Origin: CAYLPJ01 sp964385465
GTDB lineage: Bacteria; Planctomycetota; Phycisphaerae; SM23-33
DNA: 64,000 nucleotides
Reading direction: 5' to 3'
Assembly: GCA_964385465.1 (NCBI GenBank)
Contig: CAYLPJ010000003.1
Location: 62,001 to 126,000, forward strand
Below the pieces are notes generated by a model. The model was not told the DNA's origin. It saw only the letters and a program-made list of their open reading frames with translations, and did not search any database. This document shows, one piece after another, positions 26,284 to 34,612 of the stretch (its first letter is position 1; the number at the start of each line of letters is the position of its first letter). A program made the translations under genes and the position numbers.

Positions 26284-26407
26284 TGGGACATTGCCTCGAG
26301 CGCCGGCGGCTCGTGTGTCGGTTGTGTCCACCCTCTCGGACACGGGACACATGGAGGGCTATAGACTGTAAACGTTGATGTAATATGAGGTTGCATATGT
26401 GTCTGCC

Positions 26408-26455
26408 CGTGTCCACCCCCAGGGGGGCGCGGACAGGTGTCCAGGGGTGGACACG
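26408..26455. repeat. inverted repeats and GTGTCC repeats upstream of parB
   Basis: CGTGTCCACCCC (26408-26419) and GGGGTGGACACG (26444-26455) form a perfect 12-pair stem, and GGACAGGTGTCC (26431-26442) lies in the loop as a second palindrome. The nine-mer GTGTCCACC occurs at 26324-26332 and 26409-26417, and inverted at 26446-26454. The stretch 26359-26402 is AT-rich. The whole 26268-26576 gap is non-coding and, apart from these repeats and the two parS sites, shows nothing else. Confidence 0.7.
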
Positions 26456-26528
26456 AGCTGTCCGGGGCGGCCGGGGGTAAGTCGGCGGAGTTTCCCGCTT
26501 GCCTGTCCGGTCGGCCGGCGGTACCCTG

Positions 26529-26544
26529 TGTTCCACGTGGAACG
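26529..26544. promoter_or_regulatory. parS site 2
   Basis: TGTTCCACGTGGAACG carries the same perfect 14-base core as site 1, 33 bases upstream of the parB start codon. Two identical cores 261 bases apart next to parB make chance very unlikely. Confidence 0.9.
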
Positions 26545-26576
26545 GGACCCAGACCGCAGAAGGAAAGGATGCCCCC

Positions 26577-27533
26577 ATGGCCAAGCAGCCCCGCAGCGTC
26601 GCCGCCCCCAGCCGTCTCGGGCGCGGCCTGTCAAGCCTGATCTCCTCCGGCACGGAGCCGGCGGCCGCCCGGCAGCCCCGAACGGAAGAAGCCGGGCCAA
26701 CCGCGCCGCCCCCCCCGCCGGGCCCGCTGGAGATCCCGGTGGCGGACATTCGGCCCAACCCGTACCAGCCGCGACGCGAGTTCGACGAGCAGGCCCTCGC
26801 CGAGCTGGCCGCCAGCATCCGCCAGCAGGGCATCCTTCAGCCCCTGCTGGTCGCCAAGGGCCAGGACGACGGGCGCGGATACACGCTTGTCGCGGGGGAG
26901 CGCCGTCTCCGGGCCGCCACCCAGGCCGGGCTGGACACCGTGCCCTGCGTGGTCAAAGAGCCCTCCCAGCGCGAGATGCTCGAGTGGTCCCTGATCGAGA
27001 ACACCCAGCGAAGCGACCTCAACGCCATCGAGCGAGCCCGGGCCTATCGCGACTACATGGGCCGGTTCGAGCTCACCCAGGCTGCGGTGGCCGAGCGGAC
27101 CGGCGAGGGCAGGGCGACGGTTGCGAACTACCTGCGGCTGCTCGATCTGCCCGAGGAGGTCCACGGGTTGATCGTCGACGGCAGCATCACGACGGGGCAC
27201 GCCAAGGCGCTGGCGTCCCTGGCCGGGCAGGCCGACCGCCAGGTCGCGATCGCCCGCCGGATCGCCAGCGAGGGGCTGTCGGTGCGGCACGTCGAGCAGC
27301 TCGTCAGCCAGCCGGCCAAGCTCGGGGAGCCGAAGGGGGACACCCGGCCGGCCGCCGCGGCGAAGCCGGCGTACATCGCGGACCTGGAGCGCCAACTGGC
27401 GCAAACCATCGGTACGCGCGTGAGGATCAAGCCGGGACGTGGGAAGAATCGGGGCCGGATCGTGATCGACTACTACAGCCTCGACGACTTCGACCGGATC
27501 GCCGAGGCGCTTGGGCTGGAGCCGGAGGCATAA
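26577..27533 (+). CDS. parB: chromosome partitioning protein ParB
   Basis: 318 residues from the ATG at 26577 (MAKQPRSVAAPSRLGRGLSS). It starts with the usual RLGRGLSSLI motif, then the ParB CTPase domain (about 55-145) with PNPYQPRREFDEQ, LVAGERRLRAA and ENTQRSDLNAIERA. The HTH that reads parS follows (LTQAAVAERTGEGRATVANY), and there is a C-terminal dimerisation segment. ParB loads at parS, spreads as a CTP-dependent clamp and organises origin segregation. Two parS sites lie directly upstream. No parA gene is present in this window: the upstream gene is asnB and the downstream gene is convergent, so this ParB is an orphan as far as can be seen. Confidence 0.96.
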   Translation: MAKQPRSVAAPSRLGRGLSSLISSGTEPAAARQPRTEEAGPTAPPPPPGPLEIPVADIRPNPYQPRREFDEQALAELAASIRQQGILQPLLVAKGQDDGRGYTLVAGERRLRAATQAGLDTVPCVVKEPSQREMLEWSLIENTQRSDLNAIERARAYRDYMGRFELTQAAVAERTGEGRATVANYLRLLDLPEEVHGLIVDGSITTGHAKALASLAGQADRQVAIARRIASEGLSVRHVEQLVSQPAKLGEPKGDTRPAAAAKPAYIADLERQLAQTIGTRVRIKPGRGKNRGRIVIDYYSLDDFDRIAEALGLEPEA

Positions 27534-27561
27534 GAGAGCCGCATATGTGGATGGGCAGAAT

Positions 27562-27606
27562 AACGGCCCGCCGCGGACAGGTTGGGATGCCCGCGACGGG
27601 CCGTTT
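27562..27606. terminator. hairpin terminator between parB and the TRASH/YHS-like gene
   Basis: AACGGCCCG (27562-27570) pairs with CGGGCCGTT (27597-27605), and an inner CGCGG/CCGCG adds five more pairs beyond a single mismatch. A short T-rich run (TTTGCTTCTT) follows on the plus strand. It is 28 bases after the parB stop and can serve both converging genes. Confidence 0.65.
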
Positions 27607-27705
27607 GCTTCTTCGGCTTCTCAGGCCGCCGTGGCGCGGCGACCCCCTCCGCATCGTCGTCTCCTTCGCGCAGGCTCCCCGGGCAGGGGGTCCGGCGGCC
27701 CGCTG

Positions 27706-28302
27706 CTATTTGCGGTGCTTGGCCGCGGCGAGCTTCTCCTCCTTGGCGTCCTCGGACAGCTTGTCCCATGCGGCGGGGCAACCGGCACAGCAGAAGCCCA
27801 CCTTGTTGCCGCGGAAGGTGCGTGTGAGCTTGACGGCCGGCTCGGCGGGTACCTTCTGACCCATAATCGGACAGGTGGCGTTGACGACGGCCTTGTCCGG
27901 GGCGTTGGCGCCCAGTGCCGCCTTGTGCTCGACCTTCACCAGCTCGCGGGCCTTGGCCAGGGCGGCCAGGGCGGTCTTGGTGTCCCCGTCCTTCACTGCC
28001 TTGGTGGCCTTGTCGAGATGGTCCAGCGCGGCGGCGAGATGGGCGGCTGTGGCCTTCTCGGAGGCACAGCAGCTCTTCTCGCAGTCGTCAGCGCAGGCCT
28101 TCTTGCCTTCGGCCGCTGCCTTCGGGCCTGCGTGGCCCTTGGGTACGAGGGCGGCGCTCTCGGCGGATGATGCAGGGCAACACCCGCCCCCCGCGAGGAG
28201 AATGCCCGAGTCCTCCCCGTCACCGGCCCGCAGGACCAGGGGGACGGACACCGCGGCTGCGAAACCCAGGGCCAGGAGTAGAAAGAGCGTCGTGCGTTTC
28301 AT
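27706..28302 (-). CDS. secreted cysteine-rich TRASH/YHS-like protein, 198 aa
   Basis: Signal peptide at 1-26 (MKRTTLFLLLALGFAAAVSV). The mature protein has cysteine pairs in an N-terminal region (GGGCCPASS; KKACADDCEKSCCASE), an alanine/lysine-rich helical middle of about 60 residues, and a C-terminal metal-binding motif NATCPIMGQKV ... VGFCCAGCPAAWDKL. That last pattern is the TRASH/YHS-type domain common in planctomycete exported proteins and thought to bind heavy metals. It probably acts in the periplasm. The ribosome site AGGAGA is six bases before the ATG. It lies 129 bases downstream of the DUF1302-like gene on the same strand and may be the tail of that operon or a separate unit. Confidence 0.75.
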   Translation of the reverse strand: MKRTTLFLLLALGFAAAVSVPLVLRAGDGEDSGILLAGGGCCPASSAESAALVPKGHAGPKAAAEGKKACADDCEKSCCASEKATAAHLAAALDHLDKATKAVKDGDTKTALAALAKARELVKVEHKAALGANAPDKAVVNATCPIMGQKVPAEPAVKLTRTFRGNKVGFCCAGCPAAWDKLSEDAKEEKLAAAKHRK

Positions 28303-28335
28303 GATCGGTCTCCTGTCGGTCTGCTAGAGATAAAT

Positions 28336-28345
28336 GGCGTACGCC
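28336..28345. promoter_or_regulatory. palindrome upstream of the TRASH/YHS-like gene
   Basis: GGCGTACGCC is a perfect 10-base palindrome 34 bases upstream of the start codon, placed where an operator could act. No recognised regulator family match and no clear promoter hexamers were found. Confidence 0.25.
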
Positions 28346-28431
28346 TTATGCTGCGAGTCATTGTAGGCAGGCACTCGCGGAGCGCGGCCGTCAGGAGAGG
28401 GAATGCGGCGGAAAAGGTCTGTCGCGGCGTG

Positions 28432-30036
28432 TCAGAAGCTGTAGCGGAGGGAGGCGTAGACGTTCGTGGCCCGCTCGAACTGGGCGAAGAAGGTATGGTC
28501 ATACCGGCCGAGGAAGACGTTGCCCCCCACCGTGGCGGTCCAGTGATCGTCGATCTTGTAGCTGACGGCCGGGCGGAGGTAGGCGTCGGAGTCGGTGGGG
28601 CTGTAGTAGGCGAACAGGGACAGCTCGAGGTTCTGGTTCATCAACAGCTTCGTGAGGCGGACCGTCACCACGTGGCGGTCCTCGTCGGCGATGCGTGCCC
28701 GCCCGGGCAGCCCGCGGAGCGACTTCTCGTAGTCGTTGTGGTCCATCATCAGCTCGACGTAGTACTGCACGGCGACGTTGAGGTCGCTGGCGATCCGGGG
28801 CAGGTCCTGCGAGTACCCGGCCAGCAGGCGGAGCTGGCTGTTGTTGACGAACGGGTCGTCGCCGCCGCGGTCCTCGCGCGAGTCGTAGTAGGCGGCCTCG
28901 ACATTCGCGATCCCGCCGCCAAGCTGCCCGCGGATGCTGCCGCCGTACACGCCGAGGCGGGGGAACGTCGCTCGCCCGGCGCCCGGGTCGAAGCCGCCGG
29001 GGCTCTTCCACCGTCCCCAGTAGCCGTAGGCCGCCAGCTCGGTGCCCTCGATGTTGCGGTAGATCCGCGTGGCCCACTCATCGTTGCGGAACCACTCGTT
29101 CGGGCGGTCGGCGCGGACGACGGCATTCCGCCCGGTCCGCCGGCCGAGCTGCGAATTCCAATAGGAGATCCGCTCACCGCGGATGAAGCGGTCGGCGTCG
29201 AACGCCGGCGTGTAGACGATGTCGACGTTTGCCAGGTCGCTGAACAGGCTGATCTTCAGCGCGTCGGACGGGGCCTTGAGGTACTCGACGTCGCGGCCGA
29301 TGAAGAACGACTGCCAGTCCTTGGGGAACAGGTCGTTGAGGAACAGCAGGTCGCCGGTGCCCCATGTGAGGATCTGGCGGCCGAGCTTGACGTCCATGAA
29401 CGGCAGGGGGGTGAGAGCGATGTTGGCCTGGCGGAGGTCCAGCCACCCCTGCCCGCGCTCGAGGTCGATGGTGTGGTGATCGAGGACGGGATCGTAGACG
29501 ACGTCTGCGACGACCTTGAAGGTGATTCGCTGCCAGGGCTTCTCGAGATCGAGCTGGAGCCTCGCCTCGCCGAGGGAGGCGTCGCGCTGGTGGCTGTCGC
29601 GCTGGGTGCGGACGCCGCCGCGGACGTCGAGGAAGCCGGTAACGCCAAGTACCTCAAGCCAGCTCTGCCGGGGCCCGTCGTCGTCGGCCGGTGCGGCCGG
29701 GGCTTCGGGCAGGGCGGGCTCGGCGTCGCCGGGGTCGGGGGCTGGGGGTTCGCCCTCGACAGTCGGCAGGGCCGGGCCGTCGGCGGGCTGGTCGCCCTCG
29801 ACGGCGGGCAGGGCGGGCCCGTCGCCGCCGTTGGCGTCGCCGCCGTCGGTCCGGATCTCCGGGAGGGCGGGCTCGTCGTCGCCCGCGGCGGCGGGCGCGG
29901 CAGTCGGGGCGCCGGCCGGGGGGGCGGGCTCGTCGGCGTCGGCCCCGGCAAGGCCGCAGGCCAGGGCCAGCACCAGCACCGCGGAAGCTCCCGGGCGCCG
30001 CGGCGCGCGGGCGGCAGCGAAACCGTGCATCGGCAT
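28432..30036 (-). CDS. DUF1302-like outer-membrane barrel protein, 534 aa
   Basis: Signal peptide to about residue 34 (MHGFAAAR ... LVLALACGLAGADA), then a low-complexity linker with four PALP motifs at residues 56-59, 74-77, 88-91 and 107-110. The rest is outer-membrane beta barrel: amphipathic strands such as ITFKVVADVVYDPVLD, MDVKLGRQILTWGTGDLLFL and ending YASLRYSF with a terminal aromatic residue. The 'GRQILTWGTGD' segment is typical of DUF1302-type barrels, which travel with MMPL transporters and DUF1329/LolA-like proteins. Here it is 15 bases downstream of the LolA-like gene. It is presumably the outer-membrane part of an export route for a lipid-like molecule. GGAG lies nine bases before the ATG at 30036. 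Confidence 0.8.
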   Translation of the reverse strand: MPMHGFAAARAPRRPGASAVLVLALACGLAGADADEPAPPAGAPTAAPAAAGDDEPALPEIRTDGGDANGGDGPALPAVEGDQPADGPALPTVEGEPPAPDPGDAEPALPEAPAAPADDDGPRQSWLEVLGVTGFLDVRGGVRTQRDSHQRDASLGEARLQLDLEKPWQRITFKVVADVVYDPVLDHHTIDLERGQGWLDLRQANIALTPLPFMDVKLGRQILTWGTGDLLFLNDLFPKDWQSFFIGRDVEYLKAPSDALKISLFSDLANVDIVYTPAFDADRFIRGERISYWNSQLGRRTGRNAVVRADRPNEWFRNDEWATRIYRNIEGTELAAYGYWGRWKSPGGFDPGAGRATFPRLGVYGGSIRGQLGGGIANVEAAYYDSREDRGGDDPFVNNSQLRLLAGYSQDLPRIASDLNVAVQYYVELMMDHNDYEKSLRGLPGRARIADEDRHVVTVRLTKLLMNQNLELSLFAYYSPTDSDAYLRPAVSYKIDDHWTATVGGNVFLGRYDHTFFAQFERATNVYASLRYSF

Positions 30037-30050
30037 ATGCGTAAGCTCCG

Positions 30051-30935
30051 TTACTTGAGATGCTGTCGCGGCGGGCGGCGGAGGTAGCGCTCGGTGAAGA
30101 TGTCTTCCGGCAGGTCCGCGCCGTACTGGATGTCGTCGTACTCCAGCACGGTGTGTCCCTTCGTGCGGAGGTCCGTCATCCGCGATTTCGTGACCGTCCA
30201 GTTGCCCTGGACCTTCTTCATGGCCTCGGCCTTGTACTTGCGGATGGTCCGGCCGGTGTCGTCGACGTACTCCTGCTGGACCACGATGAAGGTCGTGCGG
30301 TGGACCCACGTCTTGTAGCCGGCGAACTCGACGAGGTCGGGCTTCTTCGGCGTGGACTTCAGCACGTAGTAGGTCTTGCTGGTCTCGACGAGCTCGTGTT
30401 CGTCGGCGTGGATGCCGCGCCCGGAGACGTCCTCGTAGAAGAAGTGCGAGCCGACGAAGCTGGTCCGCTTGTCGGCCGAGCTGATCCGCTTGACCAGGTC
30501 CAGCCCGGGCACGTACAGCCAGCGGTCGTCGTCGGCGCCGGGGTGCTTCCACACGAGGAAGGCCATCTTGTTCACGTCGGCGGGTCGGTGGAAGTAGACG
30601 TAGAACTTCTGCTCGCCGCAGAAGGGCACGCCCTTGGCGAGGTCCACGTCCTTGGGTTCGCCGGCCTTGCCTTCCGCGGCGTCGGGGTCCCGCTGGTCGC
30701 GGCGGAGGATGGTCATCTGGCGGTTCCGCGTGCGCCCCTGGGAATCGGTGATGGTCATGTTCACATCGGCCCGGCCGTCGTCGGCCTGGTAGTAGGACAC
30801 GTAGTTGGCCCGCCGGACGACGTCCATGGCGGACAGGTCGGCCTCGGCGGCGGGGCCCGGGGCGGCCGCGATCAGCATCAGGGCCGCCAGCGCGGCGCCG
30901 GCGGTCTTGGGGGTCGGTCGGTATGGGGATGTCAT
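30051..30935 (-). CDS. LolA-like outer-membrane lipoprotein-sorting protein, 294 aa
   Basis: Signal peptide at 1-29 (TAGAALAALMLIAAAPGPAA), then a LolA/LppX-like half-barrel. The characteristic opening is AMDVVRRANYVSYYQADDGR, followed by VNMTITDSQGRTRNRQM, a KFYVYFHRPADVNKMAFLVW strand pair, DRWLYVPGLDLVKRI, FFYEDVSGRGI, and a basic C-terminus. These proteins carry hydrophobic cargo across the periplasm; this subgroup is found beside MMPL/RND permeases. Its ATG overlaps the stop of the MMPL gene by four bases (ATGA), and AAGGGAG lies upstream, so it is translationally coupled to the transporter and most likely takes cargo from it. Confidence 0.85.
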   Translation of the reverse strand: MTSPYRPTPKTAGAALAALMLIAAAPGPAAEADLSAMDVVRRANYVSYYQADDGRADVNMTITDSQGRTRNRQMTILRRDQRDPDAAEGKAGEPKDVDLAKGVPFCGEQKFYVYFHRPADVNKMAFLVWKHPGADDDRWLYVPGLDLVKRISSADKRTSFVGSHFFYEDVSGRGIHADEHELVETSKTYYVLKSTPKKPDLVEFAGYKTWVHRTTFIVVQQEYVDDTGRTIRKYKAEAMKKVQGNWTVTKSRMTDLRTKGHTVLEYDDIQYGADLPEDIFTERYLRRPPRQHLK

Positions 30936-33900
30936 GAGGCGTCTCCCTTCTGCTCTTCGGCAATCTTGCACTTGGTTCGTCGGGACATCCAGCCGCAGAT
31001 CAGGGCCGCCAGCGGGACGACGGCGGCGGCCAGCCACGTCAGCGTCGTCCAGTGCCAGGGCACGTAGGGCTGGATATTGAGGGCGACGAGCACGACCACG
31101 GCGGCGGCGCTGAGGAGACACACGCCGCAGTTGCAGCTCGGCGGGAGGGTCGGCCGGGCGGTGCGGAAGAGGCGTCCGGCCAGCACGCGGACGAGGGCGG
31201 GCAGCAGCAGGAGCGTGGCGGCCCCGCTGACCAGGAGGATGACGGCCAGGAGGATGCCGACGGTCTTGTAGGGCATCAGCGGCGCCAGCAGCAGGGGCAG
31301 GAAGCCGGCGGCGATGACGATCACGTTCCGCACGATGGCCAGGGCGGGTTCTCCGAAGACGGCCGGGGCGGTCTTCTCCCAGGAGCCGTGCTCGCGATGC
31401 ATTGCCCGGGCCCGGGCGAGGAAGTGGATGGCGAAGTCCACCGCCAGGCCTAGCGTCAGGGAGCTGAGGACGGCGACGGGCATGTCGTAGTCTTTGCCGA
31501 TCAGCCCGACGGCCCCGTAGATGGCGGCGATGGTGACCGTCAGGGGCACCATGCTCAGCAGGCCCCACAGGGGGGAGCGGAAGAGGATGGTCATCAGCAG
31601 CAGGACGACGAAGAAGCTGCCCAGGAACGCCCCGAGCATGCCGGTGACCATCTTATCCTGCCAGACGACGTTGATGTAGGTCAGCCCGAACCATCGCGGC
31701 TGGATGCCCACCGGCGGGGGGTTGTCGCGGACGAACGCGTCGACGGCCTCGACGACACGCTGCATCTGCCGGTTGTCCCCGCTGGTCAGTTGCACCCAGA
31801 GGCTGGCGGTCTGGTAGTCCGGCGTGACGAAATGCCACAGGTCGTCCGGGCGGTGGCTGTTCTGGTACTGGATCAGGCACTGGGCCACGGTCGCCTTCTC
31901 GTCGGGGATGCGGTAGTCCCGCGGCTCGCCGCTGAGCAGGTCCCGGTGGACCGTCCGGACCATGTCGGCCAGCGAGTTGCTCTTGCCGACCGCCTCGGTC
32001 TGTCCGAGGGCCTCCTGGAGCCGCGACATCCACCGGAGCACGTCGGGGCGCTTGAAGATCTCCCGTCCCTGGCCGAGCGTGTCGACCAGCAGGGCGACCT
32101 GCTCGTCGGCGAACGCCTCGGCCGGCTCGGCGCCGGGGCGGGTCTCGGGGGCCGTCGAGTCATCGATCGCCGGCAGGGCCGGCTCGTCGGCGGGCTCGAC
32201 CTCGGGCAGGGCGGGCCCGCCGCCGTCGTCCTCGGGCTGCTCGACCGTCGGCAGTGCCGGCTCGCCGGTGCCCGGCGGGCGGGCCGGCCCTGGCGCGTCG
32301 CCGGCCTCGTCTCCGCCGGGCGTCTCCCCGGCGAGCCGGTTGAGGAATGCCTCCCGCGACGCGGGCCGCTCGGCCGCGACGAGGCCGGCGCGGGCCTTGA
32401 GGTCCGCGAAGGCCTCGTCCACGGCGGCCAGCTCGGCCTCGCTCGGGGGGGTGTTGGCGTCGGCGAGGCGTCGACGGCGGGCGTCGGCTGCGCTCTTGAC
32501 GACCCCGGCGAAAGCCCGCGGGTCGTACTCGGCGCCCGCGGACTCCAGGGCCAGGTAGGCCATGTACGTGCCGCCGAAGTGGCGGTTGAGCACCCGGTCG
32601 GCCACGCGGATGGGGTGCGAGGGGGTGAACCACTTGACCGGGTTGTCGTTGATTCGGATGCGGCTGATGCCGTAGCCCGCAACCGCCAGGACGATCAGCG
32701 CCGCGGCGAGGATGGGCTTGGCGTGGCGGTTGGTCCCGCGCGCCAGGACCTGCAAGGCGCGTCCGATGACCGAGCGGTTCTCGTCCTCGCCGGCGGCGTG
32801 GGTCGCGCCGAAGTTCTCCAGCGTCTCGGGGCGGAGGAACATCACGAAGGCGGGGATGAACGTGATCGTCAGCAGCCAGGCGACCATGATGCCCAGTCCG
32901 ACGAAGACGCCGAAGACCTGCACCGGCGGGATGGGCGTCAGTGCCAGCGACGCGAAGCCCGCCGCGGAGGTCAGCGACGTGTAGAGCATCGGCACGAAGA
33001 GGTCCTTCATCACGCCGCGGATGGTCTTCTCGCGGTCGCGGGTCGCCTGGTAGCGTTCGAAGAACTCGCTGATGATGTGGATCGAGTCCAGCACGGCGAT
33101 GGGCATGATGAAGATCGGGATCATGCTGCTCATGATGTGCACCGGGAAGCCGGCGATGACCAGCGATCCCATCGTCACGATCACGGAGACCATCGCGACG
33201 ATCATCGGCGAGACCACCAGCACCAGCTTGCGGAAGAACAGCAGCATCAGCACGAAGATGACCGCCATCGCCGAGGGGGCGGAGATCGCCATCTGGATGA
33301 ACATCTCCACGCCGAAGGTATCTTCGGCGACGGGCAGGCCGGTGATGTGGTACTCCTCGGGGCCCTCGAAGGCGGCGATCTTCTCCAGCAGCTTGACGTA
33401 CACGCTGTGGCTGAGGTCCTTGCGGGTCAGCGGCAGGTACAGCGCCACGGCCGAGGGGGGCTCGTTCGGGTCCGTGTCGGCGATCAGCGTGCCGAACAGG
33501 AACGGGATCCGCCGGGCCTTCCGCCAGACCTCCAGGGCGGCGTTGGCGTCCTCGGGCGGCTGGGGCATCAGCCAGGAGAAGCTCACCCCGCCGGCGACCG
33601 GCTCGATGGCGTCGACGGCGGAGGGGGCGATCAGGTCCACGGCGATCACACCCTCGTCTGGGCCGAGCCCCTCGCCGAGGCGGTCCCCACGGAGCCCCTC
33701 GGCGAACCGCGTCAGCTCGTGGACCCGCCCGAGGACGCCCGGCGTGAAGACGCCGCACGGGTCGGACTCGTTGACCACGCCGACGACCACCATGTCGTGG
33801 AGGCCGAACCGCTCCTTCATCCGGTCGTGGAAGACGCGGACGGGCTCGTCCGCCGCGAGCATGTTCTCCGGGTCGGTGTCGACGGCGATGGGGTTGAGCA

Positions 33901-34033
33901 AGCCCGCGGCCGGGGGCCACAGCGACGGGACCGCCGCCGCGACGGCGATGCCCAGCGTCACCGCGACCATCACCGAGGTCAGCGCCCCGGGGTGATGGAC
34001 GCTCCAGCCGACAATGTCCTTCGTAAGCCGCAT
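30932..34033 (-). CDS. MMPL/RND family transporter, 1033 aa
   Basis: Inner-membrane exporter with two MMPL repeats. Helix 1 is near residues 18-40 (LTSVMVAVTLGIAVAAAVPS), and a large periplasmic loop follows, then a five-helix bundle about 240-400 with the polar MIPIFIMPIAVLDSIHIISEF region. A second large loop and a second bundle about 790-960 include VAVLSSLTLGLAVDFAIHFL. The second loop holds a low-complexity stretch with three PALP motifs at about residues 587-625, the same motif found in the downstream barrel protein. The C-terminus adds two extra helices and a small Cys cluster (PPSCNCGVCLL). AAGGA precedes the ATG. Cargo is probably a hydrophobic lipid such as a hopanoid or other lipid, which is inference from family neighbours. 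Confidence 0.88.
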   Translation of the reverse strand: MRLTKDIVGWSVHHPGALTSVMVAVTLGIAVAAAVPSLWPPAAGLLNPIAVDTDPENMLAADEPVRVFHDRMKERFGLHDMVVVGVVNESDPCGVFTPGVLGRVHELTRFAEGLRGDRLGEGLGPDEGVIAVDLIAPSAVDAIEPVAGGVSFSWLMPQPPEDANAALEVWRKARRIPFLFGTLIADTDPNEPPSAVALYLPLTRKDLSHSVYVKLLEKIAAFEGPEEYHITGLPVAEDTFGVEMFIQMAISAPSAMAVIFVLMLLFFRKLVLVVSPMIVAMVSVIVTMGSLVIAGFPVHIMSSMIPIFIMPIAVLDSIHIISEFFERYQATRDREKTIRGVMKDLFVPMLYTSLTSAAGFASLALTPIPPVQVFGVFVGLGIMVAWLLTITFIPAFVMFLRPETLENFGATHAAGEDENRSVIGRALQVLARGTNRHAKPILAAALIVLAVAGYGISRIRINDNPVKWFTPSHPIRVADRVLNRHFGGTYMAYLALESAGAEYDPRAFAGVVKSAADARRRRLADANTPPSEAELAAVDEAFADLKARAGLVAAERPASREAFLNRLAGETPGGDEAGDAPGPARPPGTGEPALPTVEQPEDDGGGPALPEVEPADEPALPAIDDSTAPETRPGAEPAEAFADEQVALLVDTLGQGREIFKRPDVLRWMSRLQEALGQTEAVGKSNSLADMVRTVHRDLLSGEPRDYRIPDEKATVAQCLIQYQNSHRPDDLWHFVTPDYQTASLWVQLTSGDNRQMQRVVEAVDAFVRDNPPPVGIQPRWFGLTYINVVWQDKMVTGMLGAFLGSFFVVLLLMTILFRSPLWGLLSMVPLTVTIAAIYGAVGLIGKDYDMPVAVLSSLTLGLAVDFAIHFLARARAMHREHGSWEKTAPAVFGEPALAIVRNVIVIAAGFLPLLLAPLMPYKTVGILLAVILLVSGAATLLLLPALVRVLAGRLFRTARPTLPPSCNCGVCLLSAAAVVVLVALNIQPYVPWHWTTLTWLAAAVVPLAALICGWMSRRTKCKIAEEQKGDAS

Positions 34034-34087
34034 CGATCGTGTTCCTTCCGGTCCGGCGGAGAGAGGACCCGCAGTAATCGTATAGCG

Positions 34088-34612
34088 CTAGTCGGCCTTG
34101 AGCACGCGGGAGAGGATGGCTTTCTCGTCCCGGGCCACCGGGCCGCCCATGACCTCGGCCACCGTCCCGCCGAACATCCTGCCCATCAGCCCGGTGTTCA
34201 TCCGGGAGACGTACACCGCCCCGTCGTCGCCCTCGTAGACGGCGATCGAGCAGGGCATCATGGCGGCCAGCTCGCGATTGTCGGTCAGCACGCGGTCGGC
34301 GTACTCGGGGTGGCAGAGCTCCACGATCGCCACGCGCCGCGGGAAGTCCCGCCCGTGCTTGGACAAGGATTTCTGCATGTCCCGCTTGCCCGCCAGCACC
34401 CAGCCCTGCTGGTCGATGCCGGCCTCGATGGCCTCGACCGTCTCATCGAAGCCCAGGCGGCTGGGGTGGACGTTGAGCATCATGCCGGGCATGAGGACCC
34501 ACACGCCCGCGGCCGCGAGGGCCACGCCGAGAATGAAGGCGACGGCGGCCGTGGGCCAGCGCCGGACTCGCGGGGGACTGTGGCTTTCCTGTTGGGTTGT
34601 CGTGTCGGTCAT
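34088..34612 (-). CDS. DUF302 domain membrane-anchored protein, 174 aa
   Basis: One N-terminal membrane helix (AAVAFILGVALAAAGVWVLM) followed by a DUF302 domain: FDETVEAIEAGIDQQGW, VAIVELCHPEYADRVL and the final PCSIAVYEGDDGAVYVSRMN. DUF302 proteins are small alpha/beta dimers of unknown role, often linked to redox or sulfur proteins. Two cysteines stand at the expected places (ELCHP and MMPCS). The ATG overlaps the stop of the thioredoxin gene by four bases, and the MMPL gene starts 54 bases further on, so the three genes are co-transcribed. The domain faces the periplasm if the helix is an uncleaved anchor. Confidence 0.85.
   Translation of the reverse strand: MTDTTTQQESHSPPRVRRWPTAAVAFILGVALAAAGVWVLMPGMMLNVHPSRLGFDETVEAIEAGIDQQGWVLAGKRDMQKSLSKHGRDFPRRVAIVELCHPEYADRVLTDNRELAAMMPCSIAVYEGDDGAVYVSRMNTGLMGRMFGGTVAEVMGGPVARDEKAILSRVLKAD

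Noticed and set aside
26324..26454. Calling the GTGTCCACC repeats DnaA boxes and naming an oriC
   Set aside because: The nonamer differs from TTGTCCACA at both ends, there are only three exact copies, and dnaA/dnaN are not in the window. It is kept as a hypothesis only.
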